Source: Anabaena sp051781005
Lineage (GTDB): Bacteria > Cyanobacteriota > Cyanobacteriia > Cyanobacteriales > Nostocaceae
Length of the DNA stretch: 64,000 nt
Direction of reading: 5' to 3'
Assembly: GCF_051781005.1 (NCBI RefSeq)
Contig: NZ_JBPWOA010000028.1
Coordinates: 53,475-117,474 of the forward strand
This document shows, in pieces, positions 8,258-17,341 of the stretch; within the stretch, counting starts at the first letter, position 1, and each line of letters starts with the position of its first letter. A program made the position numbers and the translations under genes. Below the pieces are notes generated by a model. The model was not told where the DNA came from. It saw only the letters and a program-made list of their open reading frames with translations, and made no database searches.

Positions 8258-9958
8258 GTGGTTTTGTCCCAGATAAATCAGAGTGCGGTTCACTGCATAA
8301 ATCCTAACTGTCAACGACCCTATCCTCAACCTTGGGGAAACAAATTTTGTAATAGCTGTGGCGCACCGTTACAGTTGTTAGACCGCTACGACCCTATTAA
8401 TCCTTTGGGTTCAGGAGGGTTTGCCCAAATTTACACGGTTTGGGATGAAAAAACCGAGACTGAAAAAGTTCTGAAAGTCTTAGTAGAAGATTCTCCTAAG
8501 GCTTTGGAATTGTTTATCCAGGAAGCGGAGGTTTTAAGTAGTTTCCGACATCCGGGTGTTCCCAAAGTTGATGCTGACGGGTATTTTCAAATTAATTTAA
8601 CTAGTCCTAAACCGCACCAGTTGGCTTGTCTGGTGATGGAAAAAATTGATGGGCAAAATTTGGAGGAAATTCGCAAAAATTATCCTCAAGGATGTCCAGA
8701 AGATTTGGTGTTAAATTGGTTCGCCCAGGCTGTAAAAATTTTACAGGAACTGCACAAACGCCAAATTATTCATAGGGATATTAAACCTTCTAATTTAATG
8801 CTGCGGAACCCTTCACCAAGCGCCCTTCTGCAAGTAGAACAATTGGTACTAATTGATTTTGGTGGTGCTAAACAATTTAGTGGGGCAATATTGCGATCGC
8901 ACTCTCCCTCCACAAGACTATTTTCCTCTGGTTACAGTCCCCCAGAACAGGTAATTGGCGGGAATGTGGGACCAGCAGCGGATTTTTACGCCTTGGGGCG
9001 AACAATGATTGAATTACTCACCGGTAAGCATCCGCAAAATTTAGAAGATCCCATCACTGGGGAATTACGTTGGCGCAATTGCTGCAATGTTAATCCCCGG
9101 TTAGCAGACTTATTGGATGAAATGGTAAAAACGGATGTGCGATCGCGTCCCGCCCATGCAGCTATAATTCAAAAACGCTTACTGAAAATTGTCCCCGCAG
9201 CATCACAACCAAATTTATTTATCCAACTCAAAACCACTGTTATTCAATCTGTCACCCAATTTACCCAAGCTGTGGGTAGCACAACTCTATTTACAGTCCA
9301 GGCAATTTTCAAATTCTTACTAGCTTGTCTGTCAACAATTTGGGCGATGATTTTAGGCGGTATTGGCGCTAGTTTAGGTACTATCGTCGGTTTTATCTTG
9401 GCTTATCAAAGCAAATTAGGCGCTTTCGTTGAGGAATTTATATCCCGCCAATTGCCAGCATTAATCCAAAATTCTCAACCAGCTTCAGCCAAAGAAATGA
9501 TAGTATTTGCGATCGCAGGTTTAGGAACCGCTTGGGGAATTACCGTATCTGGCAGTTTTGGTCAAAAACGGCGATTTTTGATAGCAGCACTCATGGGTTT
9601 AATTGGCAATAGTTTAGGCTGGATAGCTTGGCAATTCATCACCCCACATCATAGCGCCGAGGGTTTAGTTGCATGGATGTTAGTCTCAATTTCCATACTC
9701 ACCTTGGGTTTAGGTCTGCGTACCCATTATCTAGCTTACGCCTTCATAGCTTCCTTTGGGAGTGCAAACATCTTAGCAGCCTTAATTCATCTAGGTTTAC
9801 CAGTCCCTTCTATCCATTTCTCCTCCAGTCAACCAGGCTGGTTAGAGTTATTTGTACCCATAGCTTTTTTTGGTTTTGTGGGTATTTTAATAAGTCTTTG
9901 TTTAGGGTTGAGTTTCTACCTTATTGTTCCTTGTTTGCGTTGGTTAGGATGGCGATAA
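8258..9958 (+). CDS. Ser/Thr protein kinase with zinc ribbon and membrane tail
   Basis: A 566-residue Hanks-type kinase of the cyanobacterial kind. An N-terminal zinc ribbon has two Cys pairs (CINPNC and CNSC). The Gly loop LGSGGFAQIY begins near residue 49, the catalytic loop HRDIKPSN has D174, and DFG starts at D200. The last 230 residues hold about six hydrophobic helices, so the kinase domain would face the cytoplasm from a membrane anchor. The chosen start is GTG at 8258, because it is the only one that includes the first Cys pair. It lies 207 bp behind the secretion genes; a link with them is unproven. Confidence 0.9.
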   Translation: MVLSQINQSAVHCINPNCQRPYPQPWGNKFCNSCGAPLQLLDRYDPINPLGSGGFAQIYTVWDEKTETEKVLKVLVEDSPKALELFIQEAEVLSSFRHPGVPKVDADGYFQINLTSPKPHQLACLVMEKIDGQNLEEIRKNYPQGCPEDLVLNWFAQAVKILQELHKRQIIHRDIKPSNLMLRNPSPSALLQVEQLVLIDFGGAKQFSGAILRSHSPSTRLFSSGYSPPEQVIGGNVGPAADFYALGRTMIELLTGKHPQNLEDPITGELRWRNCCNVNPRLADLLDEMVKTDVRSRPAHAAIIQKRLLKIVPAASQPNLFIQLKTTVIQSVTQFTQAVGSTTLFTVQAIFKFLLACLSTIWAMILGGIGASLGTIVGFILAYQSKLGAFVEEFISRQLPALIQNSQPASAKEMIVFAIAGLGTAWGITVSGSFGQKRRFLIAALMGLIGNSLGWIAWQFITPHHSAEGLVAWMLVSISILTLGLGLRTHYLAYAFIASFGSANILAALIHLGLPVPSIHFSSSQPGWLELFVPIAFFGFVGILISLCLGLSFYLIVPCLRWLGWR

Positions 9959-10151
9959 TTTGTAAATAACCTGAGTTCGGGTTAAAAATTATAAAGGAAC
10001 ATAGAACAGTTTGAACTTATTAAAAAAATACATATTTTCCAAGAAAGCTTAAAGTAAAAATATGGGGAATTTTCTGATTTGACAGAATTATTGCGAGAAG
10101 ATAGAGACAGATGCTCACAGATAAAATTGTCAAGGATGTTGTAAATGAACT
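9959..10151. other. Intergenic, possible gene remnant only
   Basis: No supported gene. On the plus strand, short fragments such as DLTELLREDRDR (about 10078-10113) and LTDKIVKDVVNEL (about 10112-10153) are open but lie in different frames with stops between. They may be the remains of a small antitoxin-like gene. This is speculative. Confidence 0.3.
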
Positions 10152-10736
10152 TTAGTTGATAATTCTTCTTAATCCATCACGAAAAACCTGAAAACTTCTA
10201 GATTGGTTATTTTCTACATTCATGTGGGGTGATACTTTCTGAGCGAAGTCCATTTTTTGTAACCCTGTCTCATAGCCATACTTTTTTAGTATCTTATCTA
10301 ATTCTTCCCATGTCCCACCTTTGATAGCATCTGGATTGCGAAATTTGGCTTGCTGGGATAAAGAAACAGGTATTTTTTCATATTCAGCCCTGATTGCTGC
10401 TACATCACCTATAAACCAAGATTCAAGTTCTTCTACAACAATTCGATGAAGAACAATATTTCCTTTTTTTCCGGTTACAACACTACTAGCATCACAGAGC
10501 TTCTTTTTTAATTCTTGACAATTTGCTCTATCTTCATCTACTAAAATCACTATTCGCCAGTCATCAGGTATAAAATTAGCATAGGCTTTCATCCGGTCAG
10601 GCAATCTTTTTAAAAGTCTATCTTTATTTTGAAAGTTATGAATTCTAAAAGAATGATTTTTACCTATAATTTTAGGAACAATTAAATTTAAAGCAATTTC
10701 AGTTGAAGATTCTTCTACTAAAAACTCTATGTGCAT
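10152..10736 (-). CDS. DUF4276-type Toprim-like protein, defence partner
   Basis: A 194-residue protein with a Toprim-like layout. An N-terminal strand ends in the acidic pair E8/E9 (FLVEESSTE), and a later strand carries a DxD motif (VILVDEDR, D67 and D69). These are the metal-binding positions of Toprim nucleases. The sequence resembles DUF4276 proteins, which are commonly found next to AAA ATPases. It begins 11 bp after the ATPase stop, so the two are co-transcribed. By analogy with PARIS (AriA/AriB) and OLD-type pairs, the ATPase would sense infection and this protein would act as nuclease; that is inference. Confidence 0.7.
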   Translation of the reverse strand: MHIEFLVEESSTEIALNLIVPKIIGKNHSFRIHNFQNKDRLLKRLPDRMKAYANFIPDDWRIVILVDEDRANCQELKKKLCDASSVVTGKKGNIVLHRIVVEELESWFIGDVAAIRAEYEKIPVSLSQQAKFRNPDAIKGGTWEELDKILKKYGYETGLQKMDFAQKVSPHMNVENNQSRSFQVFRDGLRRIIN

Positions 10737-10747
10737 AATTGGTACTA

Positions 10748-11926
10748 TTAATAAGGTAATCCTCTAAGATATCCTTCAGACCAGAGATCACCTAAACCAG
10801 CCTCAGATTCTATAAAATTTTTAGCATCCTCGATTTTATCAGCCCTGGTAACAGTTGCATAACCATTATCATCTCGTTGAAAAATCCAGAGTTGTTTGGC
10901 ATCTGTGATAGTATTAACAAAAAATGGTGAGTGGGTAGAAACAAAAACTTGTGCGCGTTGTGAATAAGCCTTTAATTCTTCACTCAAAGGATCAAGAAGC
11001 CGATGATGAAGCCCATTTTCTGGTTCTTCAATACAAAGTAGTTGGGGTGGATTTGGATCATTTAATAATATCAAATATGCTAGTAACTTGAGAGTCCCAT
11101 CTGAGGAAAATCTTGCTAAAAATGGTTTACTAAAAGGCGCATCTTTAAATAAAAGAGCCAGCCTCCCATCAATTGTCGTTTCAGATTCTACTTTTTCTAA
11201 TTTAGGAATACGTTTGGCTAATAACTCCAAAATTTTGGATAAAGTTTCTCGATGTTCATCAGCAAGATATTGAACTACATTGGCAATATTGTCTCCTTCA
11301 CGAGTAAGATGTTCCGTTGCACCAGCCGTTGCTAATTGACGAGCTTGATCTGGTATGAAATAAGAGAGAAACCAACCTTCAATAAAACGTCGCAAACTAG
11401 CAATGCGTGGGTTATCTGACAATTGCCCAATAGTTTTAATTGCTAGAGAACTTGGATCATCCATTTGATAATGAATTCTACGGTCATTTATTTCTGGATC
11501 TTCACCACTGATGACTTCACCTTCACCATTTTCAAACTTTAGAAAATCAAAGGGTTTGCCATGACTACCTCGTTTCCATCTGAGGGCTTCTCTAGAAACT
11601 ATTGGCGCTCCATTTTGTAAAGCAATAGCAACTGTATAGGTAATAATAGGAGATTTTTTTTTCTTATCTTCACGATACTTAATTATAATTTCAATTTCCT
11701 GACCTTCACAATCACGGGAGATGACTTCTTGAAATCTTCCCCGCTTTTCCAAGGCTTTTCTCACATTAGTAGTTAGGCAATCTGAAAGAAAACCTATAAC
11801 ATCAAAAAAAGTAGTTTTGCCACTACCATTAGGACCCAGGAAGACTGAAAAAGGTTTAATATCTTTTAGAGTAATATTTTGCAAAACCCTATAATTTTTG
11901 ACGGAAATTTCTTCAATTCTGGCCAT
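10748..11926 (-). CDS. AAA (RecF/SMC-like) ATPase of two-gene defence-type unit
   Basis: A 392-residue ABC/RecF-like ATPase of the AAA_15/AAA_21 kind. Walker A GPNGSGKT is at residues 31-38 behind a MARIEEISVKNYR start typical of the class. The signature and Walker B regions appear late (FSSDGTLKLLAYL, then LLCIEEPENGLH), followed by the switch region VFVSTHSPFF. There is no fused Toprim domain, unlike single-chain OLD or GajA proteins; that function lies in the next gene. It is the first gene of the pair. Nothing else in the neighbourhood looks phage- or defence-related. Confidence 0.8.
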   Translation of the reverse strand: MARIEEISVKNYRVLQNITLKDIKPFSVFLGPNGSGKTTFFDVIGFLSDCLTTNVRKALEKRGRFQEVISRDCEGQEIEIIIKYREDKKKKSPIITYTVAIALQNGAPIVSREALRWKRGSHGKPFDFLKFENGEGEVISGEDPEINDRRIHYQMDDPSSLAIKTIGQLSDNPRIASLRRFIEGWFLSYFIPDQARQLATAGATEHLTREGDNIANVVQYLADEHRETLSKILELLAKRIPKLEKVESETTIDGRLALLFKDAPFSKPFLARFSSDGTLKLLAYLILLNDPNPPQLLCIEEPENGLHHRLLDPLSEELKAYSQRAQVFVSTHSPFFVNTITDAKQLWIFQRDDNGYATVTRADKIEDAKNFIESEAGLGDLWSEGYLRGLPY

Positions 11927-12042
11927 TACATCATCACTTATATAACTCTGGTGCTGCTAAAACTATTAACTATAGACAATGGCAAGGGTACGGCATACCG
12001 CACCCCTACTCAAATTGTCATTAGTTAGTGAACTTTAACAAC

Positions 12043-13251
12043 TTACGCTTCATCTAAAGCTGCAATACCAGGTAAAATCTTACCTTCTAGCAACTCCAAA
12101 CTAGCACCACCACCGGTAGAAATGTGGCTCATTTGATCAGCCAAACCTACCTTTTCAACTGCTGCTACAGAGTCACCACCACCGATAATGGTAGTTGTGC
12201 CGGTTTTGCCGATTTCTGCTAGAGTATGTGCGATCGCTTCCGTACCCGCAGCAAACTTATCAAACTCAAACACACCCATAGGCCCGTTCCAAATCACAGT
12301 CTTACAATCAGCCAAAGCCGCTTGGAAAACCTTGATAGAATCAGGACCAATATCTAAACCCATGCCATCAGCAGGAATATTCTCAATGCTGACAGTAGTA
12401 GCATTAGCATCAGGAGCAAACTTATCTGCTGAGACAATATCTGTAGGTAGCAACAAAGCCACACCGCGTTCTTTCGCCTTTGCTTCCAAAGCCTTAGCCA
12501 ATTCCAGCTTGTCTTCTTCCACCAAAGACTTACCAACACTCAAACCACGGGCTTTGTAGAAAGTGAAAATCATCCCACCGCCGATGATCAGCTTATCGCA
12601 CTTTTCCAACAAAGTTTCAATTACGCCGATTTTGCTAGAAACCTTAGAACCGCCGATAATAGCCGCCAAAGGCCGCTTAGGTTCTTCAATTGCACTTTGC
12701 AGATATTGCAATTCCTTCTCAACCAAATAACCAGCTACAGAAGGACTTAAGAATTTAGTTACACCTTCAGTTGAAGCATGGGCGCGGTGAGCAGTACCAA
12801 ATGCATCATTTACATAAAAATCAGCGTTTGCTGCCAATTTCTTCGCAAATTCAGGATCGTTCTTTTCTTCTTCTTTGTAGAAGCGGACATTTTCCAATAA
12901 CAGCACTTGGCCATTTTGCAACGCCGCAACCGAAGCCGCCACATCATCACCAATACAGTCATCAGTCTTGACAACTTCTTGTCCTAACAACTCAGAAAGG
13001 CGTTTAGCAACAGGTGTTAAACGTAATTTGTCATCTACACCCTTGGGACGGCCGAAATGACTTGCTAGAATGACTTTAGCACCCTTTTTGGTCAAATCCT
13101 GGATAGTTGGCAGCGCAGCCCGAATCCGGGTATCATCGGTAATGCTGCCTTGATCATCCACAGGCACGTTAAAATCAACCCGCACTAAAGCGCGTTTTCC
13201 AGATATATCCGCCGCAGATAAACTTGCTAAACTTTTTTTCGACACAGCCAA
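12043..13251 (-). CDS. pgk: Phosphoglycerate kinase
   Basis: A 402-residue enzyme catalysing transfer between 1,3-bisphosphoglycerate and ADP in glycolysis and the Calvin cycle. Family landmarks are clear: the N-terminal RVDFNVP motif, SHFGRPKG, the LLENVRFY segment, the central AAIIGGSKVSSKI, and the C-terminal GGGDSVAAVEK and STGGGASLELL nucleotide-binding loops. Length matches bacterial Pgk (about 395-400). It is transcribed divergently from the universal stress gene, with 81 bp between start codons. Confidence 0.97.
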   Translation of the reverse strand: MAVSKKSLASLSAADISGKRALVRVDFNVPVDDQGSITDDTRIRAALPTIQDLTKKGAKVILASHFGRPKGVDDKLRLTPVAKRLSELLGQEVVKTDDCIGDDVAASVAALQNGQVLLLENVRFYKEEEKNDPEFAKKLAANADFYVNDAFGTAHRAHASTEGVTKFLSPSVAGYLVEKELQYLQSAIEEPKRPLAAIIGGSKVSSKIGVIETLLEKCDKLIIGGGMIFTFYKARGLSVGKSLVEEDKLELAKALEAKAKERGVALLLPTDIVSADKFAPDANATTVSIENIPADGMGLDIGPDSIKVFQAALADCKTVIWNGPMGVFEFDKFAAGTEAIAHTLAEIGKTGTTTIIGGGDSVAAVEKVGLADQMSHISTGGGASLELLEGKILPGIAALDEA

Positions 13252-13332
13252 ACTCTCCTGATTGCCTTTTTGTTATGGTTTTGGAATATAACTATCAAGA
13301 TTTTACCGGAGTGAGGGGTGCTGAGGTGATCT

Positions 13333-13740
13333 ATGTTTAAAACAGTTCTGTTTCCAATTGATCAAAGTCGCGCTGCGCGGGAAGCTGCCGAAGTAGTTAC
13401 CAACGTTGTGCAGAAATATGGCAGTCGCTTGATACTGCTCTCTGTGGTGGAAGAACCAGCCGCAGACGCGCCCAATAGCGATCCTATGATGTCTCCAGAG
13501 GCTGTTGCTAAACTTCTGGAAAATGCCCAAGCTTTATTTTCCCAGCAGGGTATTACAGCCGAAGTCATGGAAAGACAAGGTAAACCAGCCTTTACTATCT
13601 GTGATGTTGCAGATGAAATTGAGGCCAGTTTAATTATTATGGGCTGTCGGGGTTTAGGCTTAACTGATGAGGGTGCAACTGATAGCGTCACTAGTCGCGT
13701 TATTAATCTTTCCCCTTGTCCAGTTTTGATTGTTCCTTAA
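13333..13740 (+). CDS. Universal stress protein (UspA family)
   Basis: A 135-residue single-domain Usp. It opens with FKTVLFPIDQSRAAREA and has the late nucleotide-binding motif IIMGCRGLGLTDE followed by a C-terminal VTSRVINLSPCPVLIVP, as in ATP-binding UspA-like proteins. The ATP-binding Gly pattern appears intact (MGCRGLG). It is alone on its strand and followed about 80 bp later by a strong intrinsic terminator. Confidence 0.92.
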   Translation: MFKTVLFPIDQSRAAREAAEVVTNVVQKYGSRLILLSVVEEPAADAPNSDPMMSPEAVAKLLENAQALFSQQGITAEVMERQGKPAFTICDVADEIEASLIIMGCRGLGLTDEGATDSVTSRVINLSPCPVLIVP

Positions 13741-13821
13741 AAACCTGTAGGGTGCGTTAATCAAATAATGCACCGTCTGAAGTTATCGCTTATAAAAATA
13801 CTGGTTGAAAACGCCAGTTTT

Positions 13822-13864
13822 TATCCCTCAAAAACTTTAGAGTTTTGAGGGATAAATTTTTTTT
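13822..13864 (+). terminator. Rho-independent terminator after usp
   Basis: A perfect 12-bp stem (TATCCCTCAAAA at 13822-13833 and TTTTGAGGGATA at 13843-13854) with a 9-nt loop is followed by AA and a run of nine T. It is placed correctly for the upstream stress gene. Confidence 0.85.
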
Positions 13865-14187
13865 TCTCGTTCCCATACTCTGTACGGGAATGGCTTCTAG
13901 AAGGCTCTGCCTTCCTTTTGAAAGTAGAGTCAGAGCCTCTATGATAGCATTCCCAGCCAGAGACATCTTTTATATCTTAAATAGACATAGGCGTGAAAAT
14001 TAAATGTGCGTTTCCTAGAACCCTTGTAGAGACGTTACATGGAATGTCTCTACATTCTTTTCTGGAGATGTCTAATAGGCGATCGCAATTGAACTGAGAA
14101 TAAATACCTCTTAGGGAGGTTTACAGAGAAGCTGTCTTATATTTAATCTGAACTACGTATTTAATTCTCATGGATGTTTAATTTTTT
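13865..14187. other. Intergenic with dispersed hairpins
   Basis: No gene is supported. It contains a palindromic dispersed segment (about 13866-13960, around CCCATACTCTGTACGGGAATG) and a hairpin with 9-bp arms TGTAGAGAC (14025-14033) and GTCTCTACA (14046-14054). Promoter sequences for the amylase presumably lie in the last 100 bp, but none was identified with confidence. Confidence 0.5.
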
Positions 14188-16116
14188 ATGGTTCAAATTA
14201 CTGGGTCTCAGTCTTCACCAGAACAGTACAAAGTCGGTTCAGAAAAGACATCTGTAGAAGCGATTATACAAGCGACAACATCAGATACAGAGATTGATCT
14301 AGAGTTTCTTTACACCAGAGATATCGAATTTCGCCAAGAAACGATTTACTTTCTTGTAGTTGATCGCTTTCATGACGGTGATCCAGATAATAGTGAAGGT
14401 GCTAACTCAGAACTATATGATCCCACTGGAAAAGATTGGGGTAAGTATTGGGGTGGCGACTTACAAGGTGTAATTGATAAATTAGACTATTTGCAAAAAA
14501 TGGGAGTAACTACTCTTTGGTTAACTCCCCTATTTGAGCAGGTAGAAGATTTATTTATTAGCAATGCGGCAATGCATGGCTATTGGACTAAAGACTTTAA
14601 GCGAATAAATCTGCGCTACATTGCTGAAGGAGAAGATCCTTCCTTAAATAATACCCAAGAAGAAAGAAATACGACATTTGACCGCTTAATTGCCGAACTG
14701 CATCACCGCAAAATGAAGTTGGTGTTGGATATTGTCTGCAACCATAGCAGCCCTGATACTAATGGTAGTAAGGGTGAATTGTATGATGATGGAGTCAAAA
14801 TTGCTGACTTCAACAACGATGTCAATAATTGGTATCACCACTATGGGGAAGTGCAGAATTGGGAAGATGAATGGCAGGTGCAGAACTGTGAATTAGCCGG
14901 TTTAGCTACATTCAATGAAAATAATAGTGAATATCGTCAATACATCAAGTCAGCGATTAAACAATGGCTAGATAGGGGTGTGGATGCACTGCGGGTAGAT
15001 ACTGTCAAGCATATGCCGATTTGGTTTTGGCAAGAATTTACCGGCGATATGATGAACCACAAGCCGGATGTATTTATTTTTGGGGAATGGATTTATAACC
15101 ATCCTAGTGACGATCGCTCGGTGGAATTTGCTAACCACTCCGGAATGACTATTTTGGATTTTGGCCTGTGTACGGCGATTCGGGCAGCACTAGGACAAGG
15201 TTCTGAAGATGGATTCCAAGCAATTCAAGATATCTTTGATCAAGACCATGCTTACAACGGGGCGACTGAGTTAGTTACCTTCATTGATAACCATGATATG
15301 TCCCGTTTTCAATCGCTGAATTCTGATCCAGCGATGTTGAAAGTGGCGATCGCTCTCATTATGACTTCTCGCGGTATTCCCTGCATCTATTACGGCACAG
15401 AACAATATCTGCACGACGATACCGATGGCGGTAATGATCCCTACAACCGCCCAATGATGGATAAATGGGATAACGATACAGAAATCTATCGCACTATCAG
15501 ACTGCTATCTGGTTTGCGACGACTAAATCCCGCTGTCGCAATGGGTAGCCAATGGCCAAAACACCTCACACCTGACGTTTACTGCTACATACGCCGTTAT
15601 CGTGATTCTCTGTGTTTTGTGGCACTCAATCGGGGAGGAGCAGTCACTCTCCCAGAAGTTGAAACCGAATTACCCGACGGTGAACATACCTGTGTAGTGA
15701 CTCGCAATAAGTATGAAGTCAAAGATGGCAAGATTTATAATTTGCAACTGGAAGAACGGGGAGTAATTGTTTTCAGCCGCGTTGGAGAACGCATTCAAGC
15801 GGAAACAATTGTCCGTGTGCAACTCAATGGGGTAAATACCCAACCAGGAGAAACCATTGTTGTGATTGGAGACTGTCCAGAGTTGGGTAACTGGGATATT
15901 AGCAAGGCATATCCTCTAGAGTACATCAACGCCAATACTTGGTTTGGGGAAATTCCCTTTGATGAGAGTACTGGTAACTTAATCAGTTATAAATATGCCA
16001 TGTTGCGGGAAGGGCAATCCCCTCTGCGGGAAAATCTCGTCAATCGTCGTTGGGTAATTGCCAAAGAAGGTACTGTTAAATGGCGTGATACTTGGGCTTC
16101 GGGTAGGGAATCTTAG
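14188..16116 (+). CDS. GH13 alpha-amylase-type enzyme with CBM20
   Basis: A 642-residue glycoside hydrolase acting on alpha-1,4-glucans. The four GH13 regions are present: DIVCNH; ALRVDTVKH with nucleophile D271; FIFGEW with acid/base E300; FIDNHD with D370. The order and spacing resemble cyclodextrin glucanotransferase or maltogenic amylase relatives. The last 100 residues (about 545-640) form a CBM20 starch-binding domain, recognisable from VVIGDCPELGNWDISKA. No signal peptide is visible, so it probably works on intracellular glycogen. The TAG stop overlaps the first base of a family A element. Exact specificity cannot be read from sequence. Confidence 0.9.
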   Translation: MVQITGSQSSPEQYKVGSEKTSVEAIIQATTSDTEIDLEFLYTRDIEFRQETIYFLVVDRFHDGDPDNSEGANSELYDPTGKDWGKYWGGDLQGVIDKLDYLQKMGVTTLWLTPLFEQVEDLFISNAAMHGYWTKDFKRINLRYIAEGEDPSLNNTQEERNTTFDRLIAELHHRKMKLVLDIVCNHSSPDTNGSKGELYDDGVKIADFNNDVNNWYHHYGEVQNWEDEWQVQNCELAGLATFNENNSEYRQYIKSAIKQWLDRGVDALRVDTVKHMPIWFWQEFTGDMMNHKPDVFIFGEWIYNHPSDDRSVEFANHSGMTILDFGLCTAIRAALGQGSEDGFQAIQDIFDQDHAYNGATELVTFIDNHDMSRFQSLNSDPAMLKVAIALIMTSRGIPCIYYGTEQYLHDDTDGGNDPYNRPMMDKWDNDTEIYRTIRLLSGLRRLNPAVAMGSQWPKHLTPDVYCYIRRYRDSLCFVALNRGGAVTLPEVETELPDGEHTCVVTRNKYEVKDGKIYNLQLEERGVIVFSRVGERIQAETIVRVQLNGVNTQPGETIVVIGDCPELGNWDISKAYPLEYINANTWFGEIPFDESTGNLISYKYAMLREGQSPLRENLVNRRWVIAKEGTVKWRDTWASGRES

Positions 16117-16261
16117 GGAACACCAGAAAATAAATTATTCAATCTTGTGGGATGGGCATCCTGCCCGTCCTTGATAATTTGCGGGCAAGACTTGTACTGA
16201 GCTTGTCGAAGTATGCCCGCACCACAAGAAATTTTTGTACATTTTTTTATTTGGAAGTCCC
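16116..16261. mobile_element. MITE-like element, family A, copy 1
   Basis: Terminal inverted repeats GGGAACACCAGAAAATAAAT and ATTTGGAAGTCCC enclose a partly palindromic interior (TCTTGTGGGATGGGCATCCT ... GCACCACAAGA). It is flanked by the direct repeat TTA (16113-16115 and 16262-16264). Other copies lie at 22376, 34086 and 51440. No coding capacity. Confidence 0.85.
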
Positions 16262-16450
16262 TTAATTCAGAAATTTTGTAGAAACTTTCTTTTTTCGGCG
16301 TTGCTGATTAAGAGTATGATTTTGTTTCACGCAGAGGCGCAGAGTCACAGAGAGTAAGAGTTTGAAATCATTGATTTTTCAATTTCATACTTCAGTTCAG
16401 CAATGCCCTTTTTTCAGAGATATCTAAATATACTCCAGACGGCTGAGATT

Positions 16451-16540
16451 GGAACTTTTACAAGATTACGAAAAAACATAAAAGTGTTGTAGGGGTTTAG
16501 CATTGCTAAACCCTTACTTTATGAAATCAAACAATTAAGC
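16451..16540. repeat. Dispersed palindromic repeat, family F, copy 1
   Basis: About 90 bp centred on the palindrome GTAGGGGTTTAGCA / TGCTAAACCCTTAC, with flanks AAGATTACGAAAA and AATCAAACAATTAAGC. A copy in the opposite orientation lies at 29936-30019. The right end overlaps the last two codons of the PIN toxin gene (stop at 16535-16537). It may act as a terminator-like hairpin. Confidence 0.75.
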
Positions 16541-16987
16541 ATTATTAAAATCATTTAACACCAACACACGTAATTCTGTAATGCGTTTGAAGGTGACATC
16601 ATTGGTCAAAAATGCTTCACACTCTGCTGCTAAAGCTACAGCAATTTGGAAAGCATCAGGTAACTGTAGATTGTATCTGGCTCTGATTTTAGCAGCTTCT
16701 ATTGCTAGATGAGCGTTATTAATTGGCACAAATTCAATATTATCATTTTCAGTCATTAACTCTATAAACTCTTGCTGTAATTCTGTTTGTCCTAAACGAT
16801 AGGGTTGAACTAAACATTCAGCTAAAGTAATAGGTGAAACAACACCAATTAGGGGTGTATTCTGAAGCTGCTCAAACACTTTTCTAGCCAAAGGAAAGTA
16901 TTGTGGGTGTTGTTCCAAGAAGTAAATAACTGGTGCAGTATCCAGAAACAAGCGTCTCACACCCTGTAAACTGTTGGTAATATTCAC
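16535..16987 (-). CDS. PIN-domain toxin (VapC-like)
   Basis: A 150-residue PIN ribonuclease. Four acidic positions of the active site can be seen: D16 in LFLDTAPVIYF, E57 in TLAE, Asp in LPDAFQIA (about 113) and Asp in LTNDVTF (about 130). The length is normal for VapC. Its start overlaps the stop of the upstream antitoxin gene by 4 bp, a standard toxin-antitoxin arrangement. Its last codons lie in a dispersed repeat. Confidence 0.85.
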   Translation of the reverse strand: MNITNSLQGVRRLFLDTAPVIYFLEQHPQYFPLARKVFEQLQNTPLIGVVSPITLAECLVQPYRLGQTELQQEFIELMTENDNIEFVPINNAHLAIEAAKIRARYNLQLPDAFQIAVALAAECEAFLTNDVTFKRITELRVLVLNDFNNA

Positions 16988-17244
16988 TCCTTTTTACCTA
17001 ATTGCTTTTCTGCAAGTTCTAAATCAGGGAACTCTCCATGCCTCATGCGAGTGACATATTCCTGAGCATCCATACCACCTAGTAGATTAGGTGCTATTCC
17101 CGCAAATTCCATCAAGTCACGGCTTGGTTTACGTTTGATTTCACAATGTTGTAGTCTTTGGGTTAGGTAAGCAATGAAACTCAATTGTTCATCGGGTGTG
17201 AGTGCATCTGCTAGTCGCATCAACTCAATTAATTCTTTAGACAT
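16984..17244 (-). CDS. Antitoxin partner of PIN toxin
   Basis: An 86-residue hydrophilic protein lying directly upstream of, and overlapping, the VapC-like gene. The helical N-terminal part (residues 1-32) could mediate dimer or DNA binding. The C-terminal part, with MDAQEYVTRMRHGEF, resembles toxin-binding tails of small antitoxins, though no AbrB, Phd or RHH motif is obvious. Identity rests mainly on the overlap with the toxin gene and on size. Autoregulation of the pair would be expected. Confidence 0.7.
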   Translation of the reverse strand: MSKELIELMRLADALTPDEQLSFIAYLTQRLQHCEIKRKPSRDLMEFAGIAPNLLGGMDAQEYVTRMRHGEFPDLELAEKQLGKKE

Positions 17245-17341
17245 TTGGGTTAATGGTTATTTATTTAATCCTATCTTAATCAATGACACTTTTAATTTAG
17301 CCATCAAGATAAAAAACTACACCCCAATATCTCACATCACC

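Noticed and set aside
8019..8276. 85-codon frame before the kinase
   Set aside because: It overlaps the ends of both neighbours in another frame and shows no recognisable features.
10078..10150. Antitoxin gene remnant upstream of the Toprim gene's end
   Set aside because: Only two short fragments in different frames; too little to support a pseudogene.
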